Source: Roseofilum reptotaenium CS-1145 | GTDB taxonomy: Bacteria > Cyanobacteriota > Cyanobacteriia > Cyanobacteriales > Desertifilaceae | Length of the DNA: 64,000 bases | Assembly: GCF_028330985.1 (NCBI RefSeq) | Contig: NZ_JAQMUE010000034.1 | Coordinates: 1 to 64,000 of the forward strand | Direction of reading: 5' to 3' | Shown: positions 16,580-25,375 of the stretch, piece after piece | Layout of the letters: each line of letters opens with the position of its first letter | How positions within the stretch are numbered: the stretch's first letter is position 1 | Made by a program: the position numbers and the translations under genes | Notes under the pieces: generated by a model | The model's database searches: none | The model's input: the letters and a program-made list of their open reading frames with translations, nothing else | What the model was told of the DNA's origin: nothing

Positions 16580-19249
16580 TTACTCATCCAATAAAATCAA
16601 TTGTTTGCGGTGAGTATGACGCACGGAAAACTCCGGTGAATCTGAAGAATTTTCAGAACCACGACTAATGAATCCAAACAGATAAACCACATCCATGGGA
16701 CGCAATAGAGTTCCGTCATTGCGGCAACTGCCCAGATAACGAACCTGTGCCAAACCTTCAGCAGAAACTGATTCTAACTCTAATTCAAATAACTGCTCGC
16801 GAAGGTTAACTCGTTTGGGTTTGCCAGATTTAGTTTTGCCTTCCTTAATGATTTCCTCACGGTCTAAAATAGCCTGAATCCAATCTTGCCATTCCTGGGA
16901 AATAACAGCCACAGAACACTCTAGGATAATCTGATATTCTGCCCGCTCTAATAACTTGGCGCTGCTTTTCCCTTTTAAGGGGACTTCTATCGCCTCGTAA
17001 AGGGGACATTCCGCAGGCAGTTGGGCGCGAAGACGCTGTAAAAAGTCTTCCGGTGCGACTGGCTGGGTTAATTCAAAATCGACTAATTCGCCACTGCTTG
17101 TGATGCCTAACGAGAGGGCACTGGCGACCATGATGCGGGGGCCGGGATGATATCCTCCACTATAGGCAACCGGTAAGCCAGCGCGACGTACTGCCCGGTC
17201 AAGCAGTCTTAACCAGTCTAAATGACTGATTTGTCCCATTTCTCCCTGTTTGCCCCATTTGACTCGTAAGCGTTGAACCGGCGGTACTTTCGTATTGTCG
17301 CGAACTTCTAGAGTGGGAATGGGAGGTGGGGTGACAACGATATTATGGCCGAAGTTGGTTCCACAGACTCCGCAGTGGGAACAACTTTCAAAGGAACAGT
17401 CGGGAACGGTGGTGGCTTCGAGGGCGCGTTTGAGGTCGTCTTTGAGCCAGGTTTTGCTAATTCCAGTGTCGATATGATCCCAAGGAAGGGGTTGCTCTAA
17501 CAGAGACTCAGAAGCGTTCACCGAGCGGAGTCGAGGTGATGAGCGGAGTCGAGGTGAGGAAGAATTCTCCGAAAGGTGGTCAGGAAGCGCGTGCCAGGTT
17601 CCTTCGGTAATTTGGCGATATTTCCAAGTAAGTCCAGCTTGCTCGATCGCCTCTTCCCAAGCATTATAGGCCGTATCGAGACTCTCCCACCAGGCATCCA
17701 TCCCCGCACCACGCTTCCAAGCTTCCAGGATAACCGGGCCGAGTTGGCGATCGCCCCTTGAAAGAAAATCTTCCATGGCCGATAATCGGATATCGGTAAA
17801 ATGGGCCTTGACTCCCCGCATCTGCCGAAATTCTTCACGTAATAAGTCCTGCTTGCGTGCAAATTCTGCGGTAGACACGCTATGCCACTGAAAAGGAGTA
17901 TGGGGTTTAGGCGTAAAGTTGGAGATAGTGAGAGTAACCCCCAAGCGTTTGCGACCGCGAGTATAACATTCTTGCTGGAGCCAATGGACCGTTTCAGCAA
18001 TACCTAACACATCTGCGTCCGTTTCTCCAGGCAAGCCAATCATAAAGTAAAGTTTAACCCGATCCCATCCCTGATCGTAAGCACTCTTTACCCCACGCAA
18101 GAGTTCCTCATTCGTCAACCCTTTATTAATAATGTCGCGCATCCGTTGGGTTCCCGCTTCGGGAGCAAACGTGAGGGAACTTTTGCGCGTCCCTCCAACG
18201 AGGTTACCAATGTTTTCATCAAAGCGGTCTACCCGTTGACTGGGAAGGGAGAGGGCAATTTTTCGCTCTTGAAGACGGTTTCTGAGTTCGAGTCCGACCG
18301 CAGGAAGGGCAAGATAGTCGGAACAACTGAGGGAAAGGAGGGAGATTTCATTATAGCCCGTGGTTTGAATCCCTTGTTCGATCGCCTCAATCACCTCATC
18401 TGGGTCAACATCTCGTGCTGGACGAGTGAGCATTCCCGGTTGGCAAAAGCGGCAACCTCTGGTGCATCCGCGCCGAATTTCCATAGTTAAACGGTCGTGG
18501 ATAGTTTCAATATAGGGCACAAGGGCGACGGAATAGGCGGGCATGGGGGGAGCTGTTCGTCGTAAAATGCGATCGGGTACATCATCCCGCAGGGGAACCA
18601 CACTTCCGTCTGGCATGGGTTGATAAAATTGGGGCACATAGACTCCGGGAATTTGCGCCAGATCCAGGAGTAAATCTAAGCGGCTTAAGGTATTATTTAA
18701 GCTTTCTTCGACAATTAAGCCAATTTCTGTCAGCAATTCCTCCCCATCTCCCAGAGCCATAAAATCAAAGAATTGGGAATAAGGTTCCGGGTTGGATGTA
18801 GCGGTTTGTCCACCGGCAAAGATTAGGGGAAAATCACCCTGGTTTCGCTCTTCCCAGGTGAAGGGAATACGAGCAAGATCGAGCATTTCCAGGATATTGG
18901 TGGCTCCGAGTTCGTAGCTGAGACTAAAGCCAATGATATCGAATTCTTGCAGAGTACGACGAGATTCAAGGGCAAAGAGAGGCGTTTGGGTCTCCCGGAG
19001 TTTAGCACTGAGGTCAGGGCCGGGTAAATAGGTGCGATCGCACAGTTGGCGGGGTTGGGCATTAATAATATTGTATAGAATCTGATGCCCCAGATTGGAT
19101 GAGCCTAATTCATACAATTCCGGATAACTCAACACCCAATGCACAGATGTCTCTGACCAAGACTTATAAGCTGCCCCTAATTCCTTACCGATGTAGCGAG
19201 CGGGTTTATGGATATCGGGGGTCAGTAATTCATCGATGGCAATAACCAT
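16580..19249 (-). CDS. B12-binding radical SAM protein fused to DUF2344
   Basis: 889 residues, a known cyanobacterial fusion (TIGR03960/TIGR03936-type). A cobalamin-binding-like region (about 1-200) leads to a radical SAM domain with cluster motif CTRGCRFC (about 260-267), then a linker. A DUF2344 domain runs from about residue 657 (RLRVKWGKQGEMGQISHLD). In bacteria with separate genes, DUF2344 lies beside the radical SAM protein and RNase G, hinting at RNA modification, but the substrate is unknown. A short repeated block encoding SPRLRSSPRLRSV (17518-17555) sits in the linker and looks like an inserted repeat. The start is ATG at 19249. Confidence 0.9.
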   Translation of the reverse strand: MVIAIDELLTPDIHKPARYIGKELGAAYKSWSETSVHWVLSYPELYELGSSNLGHQILYNIINAQPRQLCDRTYLPGPDLSAKLRETQTPLFALESRRTLQEFDIIGFSLSYELGATNILEMLDLARIPFTWEERNQGDFPLIFAGGQTATSNPEPYSQFFDFMALGDGEELLTEIGLIVEESLNNTLSRLDLLLDLAQIPGVYVPQFYQPMPDGSVVPLRDDVPDRILRRTAPPMPAYSVALVPYIETIHDRLTMEIRRGCTRGCRFCQPGMLTRPARDVDPDEVIEAIEQGIQTTGYNEISLLSLSCSDYLALPAVGLELRNRLQERKIALSLPSQRVDRFDENIGNLVGGTRKSSLTFAPEAGTQRMRDIINKGLTNEELLRGVKSAYDQGWDRVKLYFMIGLPGETDADVLGIAETVHWLQQECYTRGRKRLGVTLTISNFTPKPHTPFQWHSVSTAEFARKQDLLREEFRQMRGVKAHFTDIRLSAMEDFLSRGDRQLGPVILEAWKRGAGMDAWWESLDTAYNAWEEAIEQAGLTWKYRQITEGTWHALPDHLSENSSSPRLRSSPRLRSVNASESLLEQPLPWDHIDTGISKTWLKDDLKRALEATTVPDCSFESCSHCGVCGTNFGHNIVVTPPPIPTLEVRDNTKVPPVQRLRVKWGKQGEMGQISHLDWLRLLDRAVRRAGLPVAYSGGYHPGPRIMVASALSLGITSSGELVDFELTQPVAPEDFLQRLRAQLPAECPLYEAIEVPLKGKSSAKLLERAEYQIILECSVAVISQEWQDWIQAILDREEIIKEGKTKSGKPKRVNLREQLFELELESVSAEGLAQVRYLGSCRNDGTLLRPMDVVYLFGFISRGSENSSDSPEFSVRHTHRKQLILLDE
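17518..17556. repeat. In-frame duplicated 18-bp unit inside the radical SAM gene
   Basis: The unit GAGCGGAGTCGAGGTGA appears twice in tandem. On the coding strand it reads CACCTCGACTCCGCTC, like dispersed cyanobacterial repeats. It adds Pro/Arg/Leu/Ser residues between domains without breaking the frame. Confidence 0.7.
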
Positions 19250-19405
19250 AAGTTCACCTCTCGTATAATCTGTGTTCTCGATATGACGATTACGCCGTCA
19301 ATGGGAGCGATCGTACAAACCTCTAGGATATCGTAGGAACGATTCGCCTGTCTTTTAGGTTTGAGAGCGATCGCGATAAAATCAAGAGAAACCCTGGTTC
19401 AGCTT

Positions 19406-20212
19406 ATGCACCTCAAATCCTATCCTAGAGATCACTTACCCTCAGCTCAAGATTTACCCGACTCAGATGAAACCCCTGTGGATAACGAACTGCAAGATTT
19501 AATTCCCACTCTTCTCAAAGCAATGTTGGCCTCTATTTGGTCAGAGCGCATGGATTGGTTTTTTGGTGTAGATATGGGAGTTTACACCGATCCGAACCAA
19601 CCGGCAATTGTCCCCGATGGTTTTTTGAGTATCGGTGTGCCCAGAATCAGGGATGAAGGTTTACGTTTATCCTATGTTCTTTGGGAAGAGCAACAAGTTC
19701 CGACTTTAGTGTTAGAAGTTGTCTCAAAAACCCGAAGAGGAGAATATAGCCAGAAAAAACAACAATATGCCCAACTGGGAGTTCCCTACTATGTCATCTA
19801 TAATCCTCTGCGAACACAGCAACAGAGATTAGAGGTTTATCAACTTCAGGAGGGTCAATATCAATTATTATCTGGGGAACCGGTATGGTTACCGGAACTG
19901 AATTTAGGTATTGGTAGCGATCGCGGCACTTATCAAGGCATTACCAGAGAATGGCTCTATTGGTATGATGAGAAGGGCGATCGCTATCCAACTCCAGAGG
20001 AGAGAGCAGAGAGTGCTGAATTAGAGCTAGAGAGTGAACGCCAAGAAAAGGAACTCGAACGAGACAGAGCCGATCTCCAACAACAGCGAGCAGAGGGGGC
20101 TGAACTAGAGCTAGAGAGGCAACAAGAACGAGCCGATCGCGCCGAATCCGATTTACAACAGCTACGGGAGAAACTACAACAATTAAATATCGATCCCGAT
20201 GCTCTATTGTAG
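19406..20212 (+). CDS. Uma2-family (DUF820) PD-(D/E)XK-like protein with coiled-coil tail
   Basis: About 268 residues from ATG 19406; TTG at 19361 is less likely. The core matches Uma2/DUF820, a large cyanobacterial family with a restriction-endonuclease fold: VPDGFLSIG, then PTLVLEVVSKTRRGEYSQKK, where Asp, Glu and Lys fit the nuclease motif. The last 90 residues are a charged coiled coil built on repeated ERAESAELELE-type units, a frequent Uma2 tail. The function is unknown; DNA-related and transposon-associated roles have been suggested. It is divergent from the radical SAM gene. Confidence 0.88.
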   Translation: MHLKSYPRDHLPSAQDLPDSDETPVDNELQDLIPTLLKAMLASIWSERMDWFFGVDMGVYTDPNQPAIVPDGFLSIGVPRIRDEGLRLSYVLWEEQQVPTLVLEVVSKTRRGEYSQKKQQYAQLGVPYYVIYNPLRTQQQRLEVYQLQEGQYQLLSGEPVWLPELNLGIGSDRGTYQGITREWLYWYDEKGDRYPTPEERAESAELELESERQEKELERDRADLQQQRAEGAELELERQQERADRAESDLQQLREKLQQLNIDPDALL

Positions 20213-20248
20213 TTTTTTCAGAGTACAAATAACGAAATCATCTTAAAC

Positions 20249-20818
20249 CTATAAATTTACCCCTAATTCAGTTAACATTTCATCCGATGTTTCTTGAATC
20301 ATAATTGCACCGGATGCTCTCAATAACCATGAAAAAGAACCATAAGGTATTGGATCGTCCACGACCTGAAGAGCAATAAATAGAGTATTGGAGTCTTGAA
20401 TAATTGCGTCCCACCAAAACCAGTATCTTTCGTTAAAGGATAAATCAAAACAACCAATCCACTCCATTACTGACCATTTAATGTTTTCAATTTCTTCTTC
20501 CTGTTCTTCTAGAGAAAGAGTATTCCATTTCTCTATCTCTTGCTCTATTTCTTCATCTGTTCGTTCCAGGCCACAGCGTTCAACAAACCATTTTGGCAAT
20601 AGGTTATACCACTCTTCTTCAGATGGCCAATCTTTTTCATATTGCTTAAGCACCACTGACAAAGCTTCTTGACAATTCTGGAGAACTCGATCGGCATTAC
20701 CTTGACAGTGAATCTTAAATATAATTAGTCCAGCCCACTCTACTCTATCTTCTGGGTTGGAGGAGTATAATAAATGTCTTAATTCATCTACTGGTTTCAT
20801 CTCAAACTTCATTAGCAT
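20249..20818 (-). CDS. Unknown soluble acidic protein
   Basis: About 190 residues from ATG 20818; the frame extends to 20893. It is acidic and Trp-rich (EEEWYNLLPKWFVE, NERYWFWWDAII) with predicted helices and no signal or membrane segment. I do not recognise the family. The pattern of HEAT-like helical pairs followed by a small alpha/beta end resembles immunity-like or adaptor proteins, but that is only an impression. It converges on the Uma2 gene. Confidence 0.6.
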   Translation of the reverse strand: MLMKFEMKPVDELRHLLYSSNPEDRVEWAGLIIFKIHCQGNADRVLQNCQEALSVVLKQYEKDWPSEEEWYNLLPKWFVERCGLERTDEEIEQEIEKWNTLSLEEQEEEIENIKWSVMEWIGCFDLSFNERYWFWWDAIIQDSNTLFIALQVVDDPIPYGSFSWLLRASGAIMIQETSDEMLTELGVNL

Positions 20819-21089
20819 TTTGCACAACCGTCCCTTTAGAATTATTCCATTCTCCGTGTCTCCGTCTCCTCCCCACTCAAATTTTAAAAGCATTCCCTTG
20901 AGAGTTACCCAGCTTCGGGACTTCTCTTATAGGTATCATTACTTTAACCAATCGATCTGGCTAAACCTTGATCCCTCATGATCCCCAGCATTTGGTGATC
21001 GAAGTCACTTAATTTGCACTAATTCGATCACATCTGAGCCTAGATATTGACAGTTAACTAGAGGTATATCAAAAAAGTGAGGTTCAATC

Positions 21090-21284
21090 ATGACACCCAC
21101 CAGTTTAATCCGTCGGCTGGTAGAACAGATTCTCTACCTAAAACGGCTCACCCCCGAACTAGAAAATGCCATTAATGCCGAATTAACGCGCTTAGGCCAT
21201 ATTTCCGATGTCGATTATGAAGCCCTAGAATTGTTGATGAGCGAAATGGATGAAGGGCGTATTCAATTGGTTTCTAACCCCTAG
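21090..21284 (+). CDS. Small conserved cyanobacterial protein (64 aa)
   Basis: A 64-residue helical protein (TSLIRRLVEQILYLKRLTPE, then GHISDVDYEALELLMSEM). The amphipathic, acidic C-terminus and clean ATG start support a real gene. It resembles small hypothetical proteins common in cyanobacteria. There is no known function. Its stop overlaps that of the convergent gene by four bases. Confidence 0.7.
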   Translation: MTPTSLIRRLVEQILYLKRLTPELENAINAELTRLGHISDVDYEALELLMSEMDEGRIQLVSNP

Positions 21285-21661
21285 TGTTCTGATTCTGGGT
21301 TCTGATGAAGATTCCATAGACGATCAATAAAGGATCGTAACTGCTGATGGTGTTCACTTCTCTTAGAATCAGCGGGGTGCATTGCTCCTAATTGAGTAAT
21401 AATAGGAATCACTTCTGTGTCAAAGGCCAGATGGAATGCATGGACTGGCCATAAGAGATCTGGGCCCTGGCGTACATCATAATAGGGGGGCAGATCCGTT
21501 GACAGGGGGCTATCATTCTCAGTCGATGTCACCAAAATTAAAGGGCGCACCCAAGCCAAACCTCTCGCGATAACAATCTGAATCACTTCAGTATAGAGGC
21601 GATCGCCGTTCACTTCTAAATATACAATTTGACAAGGTTGGATGTTGTTCCAGTTCTCCAT
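21281..21661 (-). CDS. Conserved hypothetical protein (about 126 aa)
   Basis: The start is ATG at 21661 (MENWNNIQPCQIVYLEVNGD); upstream codons in the frame are not protein-like. The first half is beta-rich (RLYTEVIQIVIARGLAWVRPLIL), the second helical. It resembles cyanobacterial hypothetical proteins of about this size. No signal peptide or known motif. It is convergent with the 64-residue protein gene. Confidence 0.65.
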   Translation of the reverse strand: MENWNNIQPCQIVYLEVNGDRLYTEVIQIVIARGLAWVRPLILVTSTENDSPLSTDLPPYYDVRQGPDLLWPVHAFHLAFDTEVIPIITQLGAMHPADSKRSEHHQQLRSFIDRLWNLHQNPESEH

Positions 21662-21696
21662 TATTACTGAAGAGTAGTGAATCACTAATCACCCGT

Positions 21697-21812
21697 TATA
21701 GCGTTAAAAGTCTAGTATACAGCGATTCTCTCTTCTGAAGGAGTACAGCCTGAAGGGTTAGACCCTAAGTAATACAAGCTATTCCCTATTCCCTAGTGCC
21801 AAGCGCTATACC
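21697..21812. repeat. Dispersed repeat, TATAGCG...AGCGCTATA type
   Basis: The outer parts TATAGCG (near 21697) and AGCGCTATA (near 21802) are inverted. The inside contains ATTCCCTATTCCCTAG, the reverse complement of the GGGAATAGGGAAT core found at 28111, 51381 and 51726. It lies between divergent genes, upstream of clpS. Confidence 0.55.
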
Positions 21813-21836
21813 TACCCTAGAACACTTTAACAAAAC

Positions 21837-21866
21837 TTCACACTTCCTCCTAAGGAATGCTATAAT
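21837..21866 (+). promoter_or_regulatory. Likely sigma-70-type promoter of clpS
   Basis: TTCACA (21837-21842), 18-bp spacer, TATAAT (21861-21866) preceded by TGC, an extended -10. This leaves a leader of about 105 bases before the clpS ATG. Confidence 0.55.
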
Positions 21867-21977
21867 TTCACTTTAGGTCTATCAAAGAGCGCTGTATCAA
21901 GCCAATCAGAGTTCTTAGCATTTAATCACTCAAATACAAATGCTTTCCTTTGATTCATTCACCAGAGGTCTAAAGCT

Positions 21978-22259
21978 ATGTCTGTGGAAACCATTGAAAA
22001 ACGGTCAACAACTCGCAAAATTGCCCCTCGTTATCGGGTTCTACTCCATAACGACGACTTCAACACCATGGAGTATGTCGTCGAAACACTCCTAAAAACA
22101 GTATCGAGTTTAACTCAGCCCCAGGCCGTGAGTATTATGATGGAAGCCCACAATAGTGGACTAGCCTTAGTGATTACCTGCGCTCAAGAACATGCTGAGT
22201 TCTACTGTGAAACTCTGAATAATCACGGACTCACTAGCACCATTGAGCCAGAAGAATAA
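21978..22259 (+). CDS. clpS: ClpS adaptor of the Clp protease
   Basis: 93 residues. It carries the ClpS core: YRVLLHNDDFNTMEYVV (binding of N-degron side chains), then VSIMMEAHNSGLALVITC and EHAEFYCETLNNHGLTSTIEPEE. ClpS delivers N-end-rule substrates to the ClpAP/ClpCP ATPase. Length is normal. A good promoter lies about 110 bases upstream. A CPBP protease gene follows within 40 bases, so the two may be co-transcribed. Confidence 0.95.
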   Translation: MSVETIEKRSTTRKIAPRYRVLLHNDDFNTMEYVVETLLKTVSSLTQPQAVSIMMEAHNSGLALVITCAQEHAEFYCETLNNHGLTSTIEPEE

Positions 22260-22299
22260 GACCTCTAACCCCATAAGGGAAAGAAAAAAAGCACCAGCC

Positions 22300-23103
22300 A
22301 TGCAAAGAATCCTCCGATTTTTGGTGGTGCTTTTGTGTGTTTGGTTACCCATTACCTTGCCTATTTATCTCTGGGTTCGAGATCCTAACTGGCAAAGTAT
22401 TTTGGCGATGGGGATTTTGTATATCGAGTTCCTGTTGCTGGTTTATGTTTGGTCTCGATGGGTTGACCCCATTCCCCATCTGGGTAAATACTATGGAGTG
22501 AGTTTAAACCGAGCAAATCGCTTAGAGTTTTTCGCCGGTTTGTGGATTGCCGTTTCTCTACTCTTAGGATTGTTTACGATACAAGAATTGATGGGTTGGG
22601 TAACGTGGAGACCTTTACCCCCATCAATGGCTCAAGTCATCTTAGAAGCCATTCTCGTTGGTTTCGGAGTCGGTTGTGCAGAAGAGCTGTTTTTTCGCGG
22701 GTGGTTCCTGAGTGAACTGCAACAGGACTATTCTCCGAACCGCAGTGCTTGGATCAACACCCTAATTTTTGCGGTGCTGCACTTTATTAAACCCTTGGGG
22801 GAAATTCTGCGAACCTGGGTTCAGTTTCCTGGTTTGGTGCTGTTAGGTTTAACCCTAGTTTGGGCAAAATATGCAACCTATGGACGATTAGGATTATCCA
22901 TTGGTTTGCACACGGGGTTAGTGGCTACATTTTATGTAATTAATGTGGGTCAGTTGATTGAATATACACAAACGGTTCCCTCTTGGATAACCGGTATTGA
23001 TCAAAATCCCCTAGCGGGTATGATGGGAATATTATTTCTCAGTGGGATTGGCTTTTGGGTCAGACGGCGATCGCGAAGACTGCTGAAACGCTCAAATCCC
23101 TGA
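22300..23103 (+). CDS. CPBP-family intramembrane metalloprotease
   Basis: About 267 residues from ATG 22300. A longer frame from 22243 would overlap clpS. Six or more hydrophobic segments surround the CPBP (Abi/Rce1-like) motifs AEELFFRGWFLSEL and NTLIFAVLHF, whose Glu, Arg and His residues form the metal/catalytic site. A third motif, GLHTGL, is present. These proteases cut in or near the membrane; cyanobacterial substrates are unknown. The gene follows clpS closely, suggesting an operon for proteolysis. Confidence 0.87.
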   Translation: MQRILRFLVVLLCVWLPITLPIYLWVRDPNWQSILAMGILYIEFLLLVYVWSRWVDPIPHLGKYYGVSLNRANRLEFFAGLWIAVSLLLGLFTIQELMGWVTWRPLPPSMAQVILEAILVGFGVGCAEELFFRGWFLSELQQDYSPNRSAWINTLIFAVLHFIKPLGEILRTWVQFPGLVLLGLTLVWAKYATYGRLGLSIGLHTGLVATFYVINVGQLIEYTQTVPSWITGIDQNPLAGMMGILFLSGIGFWVRRRSRRLLKRSNP

Positions 23104-23139
23104 TAAACCAGGCATCCTTACGGGGTAACCTCGAATCTT

Positions 23140-23835
23140 ATGAACACCGTTGTCGTTGAGTCTCACCCTTGTATCCTAGTGATTGAGAGTGATACAAACT
23201 TAGCTGAAAAAATGAGTCTGGACTTACGAGAATCGGGTTACGATCCAGTTGTGGCAAGCGATCCGAAACTCTGTCTGACTCAAGTCGATCAGATTAAACC
23301 CAATTTAGTAATTATCGATCGCATGTTAGTGGGAGATTCTGGGTTAAGCGTTTGTGAAAAAATGAGGGGACAGGGAATTGTAGCCCCGATATTAATGTTA
23401 ATGGCCAAAGATACAGTAGAAGACCGGGTGGCTTGTCTAGAGTCCGGAGCAGATGATTATTTCATTAAACCCTATCGTACAGAAGATTTTTTAGAACGAC
23501 TGCGCCTGTATATCAAAAGCGATACGGAAAATAATGAACAGTTGCGCTTTAGTGACCTGATTTTGGATCTCGGTTCTCGCAGAGCTTTTCGGGATGGACG
23601 GGAGATCGAGTTAACGATGAAGGAATTTGAACTGCTCAAGTGCTTGATAGAACATCCCCGTGATGTCTTAACCCGCGAACAGATTTTGGAACAAGTTTGG
23701 GGATATGACTTTATGGGAGAATCGAATGTGATTGAGGTCTATATCCGTTACTTACGACTGAAAATTGAACATGAGGGTGAAAAGCGTCTCATTCAGACGG
23801 TGCGCGGAGTTGGATATGTTTTGCGGGAACCTTAG
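23140..23835 (+). CDS. nblR: OmpR-type response regulator, NblR-like
   Basis: 231 residues: a receiver domain (about 10-125) and a winged-helix DNA-binding domain (about 135-230, LTMKEFELLKCLIEHP, IEVYIRYLRLKIE). The receiver has the phosphorylatable Asp in IIDRMLVGDSG and the Lys in FIKPYR. The acidic pair near the N-terminus is reduced to IESD, which is unusual. The sequence resembles NblR, which drives phycobilisome breakdown under nutrient stress and is known for an atypical receiver. OmpR-family identity is firm; NblR is tentative. Confidence 0.8.
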   Translation: MNTVVVESHPCILVIESDTNLAEKMSLDLRESGYDPVVASDPKLCLTQVDQIKPNLVIIDRMLVGDSGLSVCEKMRGQGIVAPILMLMAKDTVEDRVACLESGADDYFIKPYRTEDFLERLRLYIKSDTENNEQLRFSDLILDLGSRRAFRDGREIELTMKEFELLKCLIEHPRDVLTREQILEQVWGYDFMGESNVIEVYIRYLRLKIEHEGEKRLIQTVRGVGYVLREP

Positions 23836-23837
23836 CC

Positions 23838-24464
23838 ATGAGAAAGCAGAGAACAGTGACCAGATTTTCCTCTACAATTGAGTACATCTCGATCCTCCTA
23901 AATCACCCTTTCCAAGGAGCTAGCAAAGATCAAAACGCAGCTTACAAGAGGTCAAAGCGCTCTAGTATCGCTGTGGTAGGGTTAGCTCTGTTGTTGAGTC
24001 TGGGGATGATTGGATGTGCCGGATCGACGGCTCCCCCTCTTGCTGTCGATCCAATCTCTGAGGAGAATTTCAAGGGACAGCAGTTAGAAGTCTCCGCACA
24101 AGTGGCGATCGCCGGGGAAATCATTGAACTAGAAGTCGCTCGCACTCGCGAACAACAAGCTTTAGGATTAATGTATCGACCAGCATTACCGGACAATCGG
24201 GGAATGTTATTCCCATTTGCTGATTCTAGACTCCTGACATTTTGGATGAAAAATGTCCCGGTTCCCTTAGATATGATATTTTTGCTTGATGGAGAAGTGA
24301 AGGCGATCGCCGCTTCTGTTCCTCCTTGTAACACAGCTTCGTGTCCCGTTTATGGCCCAAATGAACCGGTCAATCAGGTGATTGAGTTGCGCTCTGGACG
24401 AGCAGCAGAGTTAGGTCTACAAGTGGGCGATCGTCTTGAGATTCAGTTTTTAGATTCTCTCTAA
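23838..24464 (+). CDS. DUF192 family lipoprotein
   Basis: 208 residues. A long basic N-terminus precedes a hydrophobic stretch ending in the lipobox MIGC (near residue 55), so a lipoprotein is expected. The true start may therefore be internal. The DUF192 domain fills the rest: GLMYRPALPDNRGMLFPF, LTFWMKNVPVPLDMIFL and GDRLEI. The function is unknown. It starts three bases after the response regulator stop, so the two are probably co-transcribed. Confidence 0.85.
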   Translation: MRKQRTVTRFSSTIEYISILLNHPFQGASKDQNAAYKRSKRSSIAVVGLALLLSLGMIGCAGSTAPPLAVDPISEENFKGQQLEVSAQVAIAGEIIELEVARTREQQALGLMYRPALPDNRGMLFPFADSRLLTFWMKNVPVPLDMIFLLDGEVKAIAASVPPCNTASCPVYGPNEPVNQVIELRSGRAAELGLQVGDRLEIQFLDSL

Positions 24465-24701
24465 ATATACAGAACACAACTGTCGATTCCTCCCTCCCTC
24501 CTCCCCCTTACCCAATCTGTTTCCAGATCCCTTACGGGTCAAGGGTTTTTGCTCGTTTAGTCTCCAATCTCGATGGCTCAGAGTTGATCCCCAAAGGCAA
24601 AACTCGTTAAAAATCTGTAAAAGGGTTTACAAAACCGTAAAGATTTGATAGAGTTAGGAACTTAAACCCTAATAAAGTTATAATCAATATCCAAAGATCT
24701 A

Positions 24702-24902
24702 GTGAAACGGGTCAAGCTGCGCTCAGAACCGTCCAGATCCCCCGGAACTTTAGATCCGGTTTACCAGACTCTTACCTTTGATCAGAATGTGATCGAGATC
24801 CTATTTCAAGATGGGAGAAGATCACATCAAGGATTAAATCTCTTGATTTATGCTTGTACGATGGGGACAGAATATAAACTGACTCCCCCACCACCCAATT
24901 AA
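24702..24902 (+). CDS. Small hypothetical protein (66 aa)
   Basis: GTG start, no strong Shine-Dalgarno sequence. The frame reads like a short alpha/beta protein (QTLTFDQNVIEILFQDG, NLLIYACTMGTEYKL) followed by a Pro-rich tail. A TATAAT-like box lies at 24678-24683, only about 19 bases upstream. It may be real, but no family is recognised. Confidence 0.4.
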   Translation: MKRVKLRSEPSRSPGTLDPVYQTLTFDQNVIEILFQDGRRSHQGLNLLIYACTMGTEYKLTPPPPN

Positions 24903-24955
24903 CAAATTCTGATTTCACAATACACTTTTAAGACAATGAGGTGAAAAATTTGATT

Positions 24956-25147
24956 ATGTCCCCCGGAAGCTACGCCAAACTAATTCGATTTTTACAAGAC
25001 GAGTTATCTATCTCTTCTTCTTCGATCTCCTTAGCAATGAGACAATGCGAGCACGATCCCGGCCCCTTACCTATGGTGTTATGGCAATATGGTTTAGTCA
25101 CTTTAGAGCAACTCGATCAAATCTTTGATTGGCTCGAAACCGCCTAG
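24956..25147 (+). CDS. DUF2949 family protein
   Basis: About 63 residues. It matches DUF2949, a small cyanobacterial family: LIRFLQDELSISSSSISLA, then LPMVLWQYGLVTLEQLD and IFDWLE. The start is set at ATG 24956; GTG 24941 in the same frame is preceded by GAGG and is possible. There is no known function. It is followed by a strong terminator. Confidence 0.75.
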   Translation: MSPGSYAKLIRFLQDELSISSSSISLAMRQCEHDPGPLPMVLWQYGLVTLEQLDQIFDWLETA

Positions 25148-25263
25148 AGATTGAATCAAGTTGAATCAGACTATGGAGGCTAGGATTTTATCATCGCTCT
25201 CAAACAGATTCTAATTAATTCCTGGATCGCGCTTTTTCGGCACATCCTGAAAAGGCTCACCAT

Positions 25264-25297
25264 CCAAAAGGGGGTTGAAGATTCAGCCCCCTTTTGG
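25264..25297 (+). terminator. Strong rho-independent-type hairpin
   Basis: CCAAAAGGGGG (25264-25274) pairs with CCCCCTTTTGG (25287-25297). Inner bases GTTGAA/TTCAGC extend the stem to a tiny loop. It lies between DUF2949 and the M48 protease. Confidence 0.7.
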
Positions 25298-25375
25298 CAA
25301 TTGTTGCTACAATAATTGGGAAGTTGGTTCTGTGCATTCAGCTCAATTCCCTAATTGTGAAACTTGAAGTGTTCT

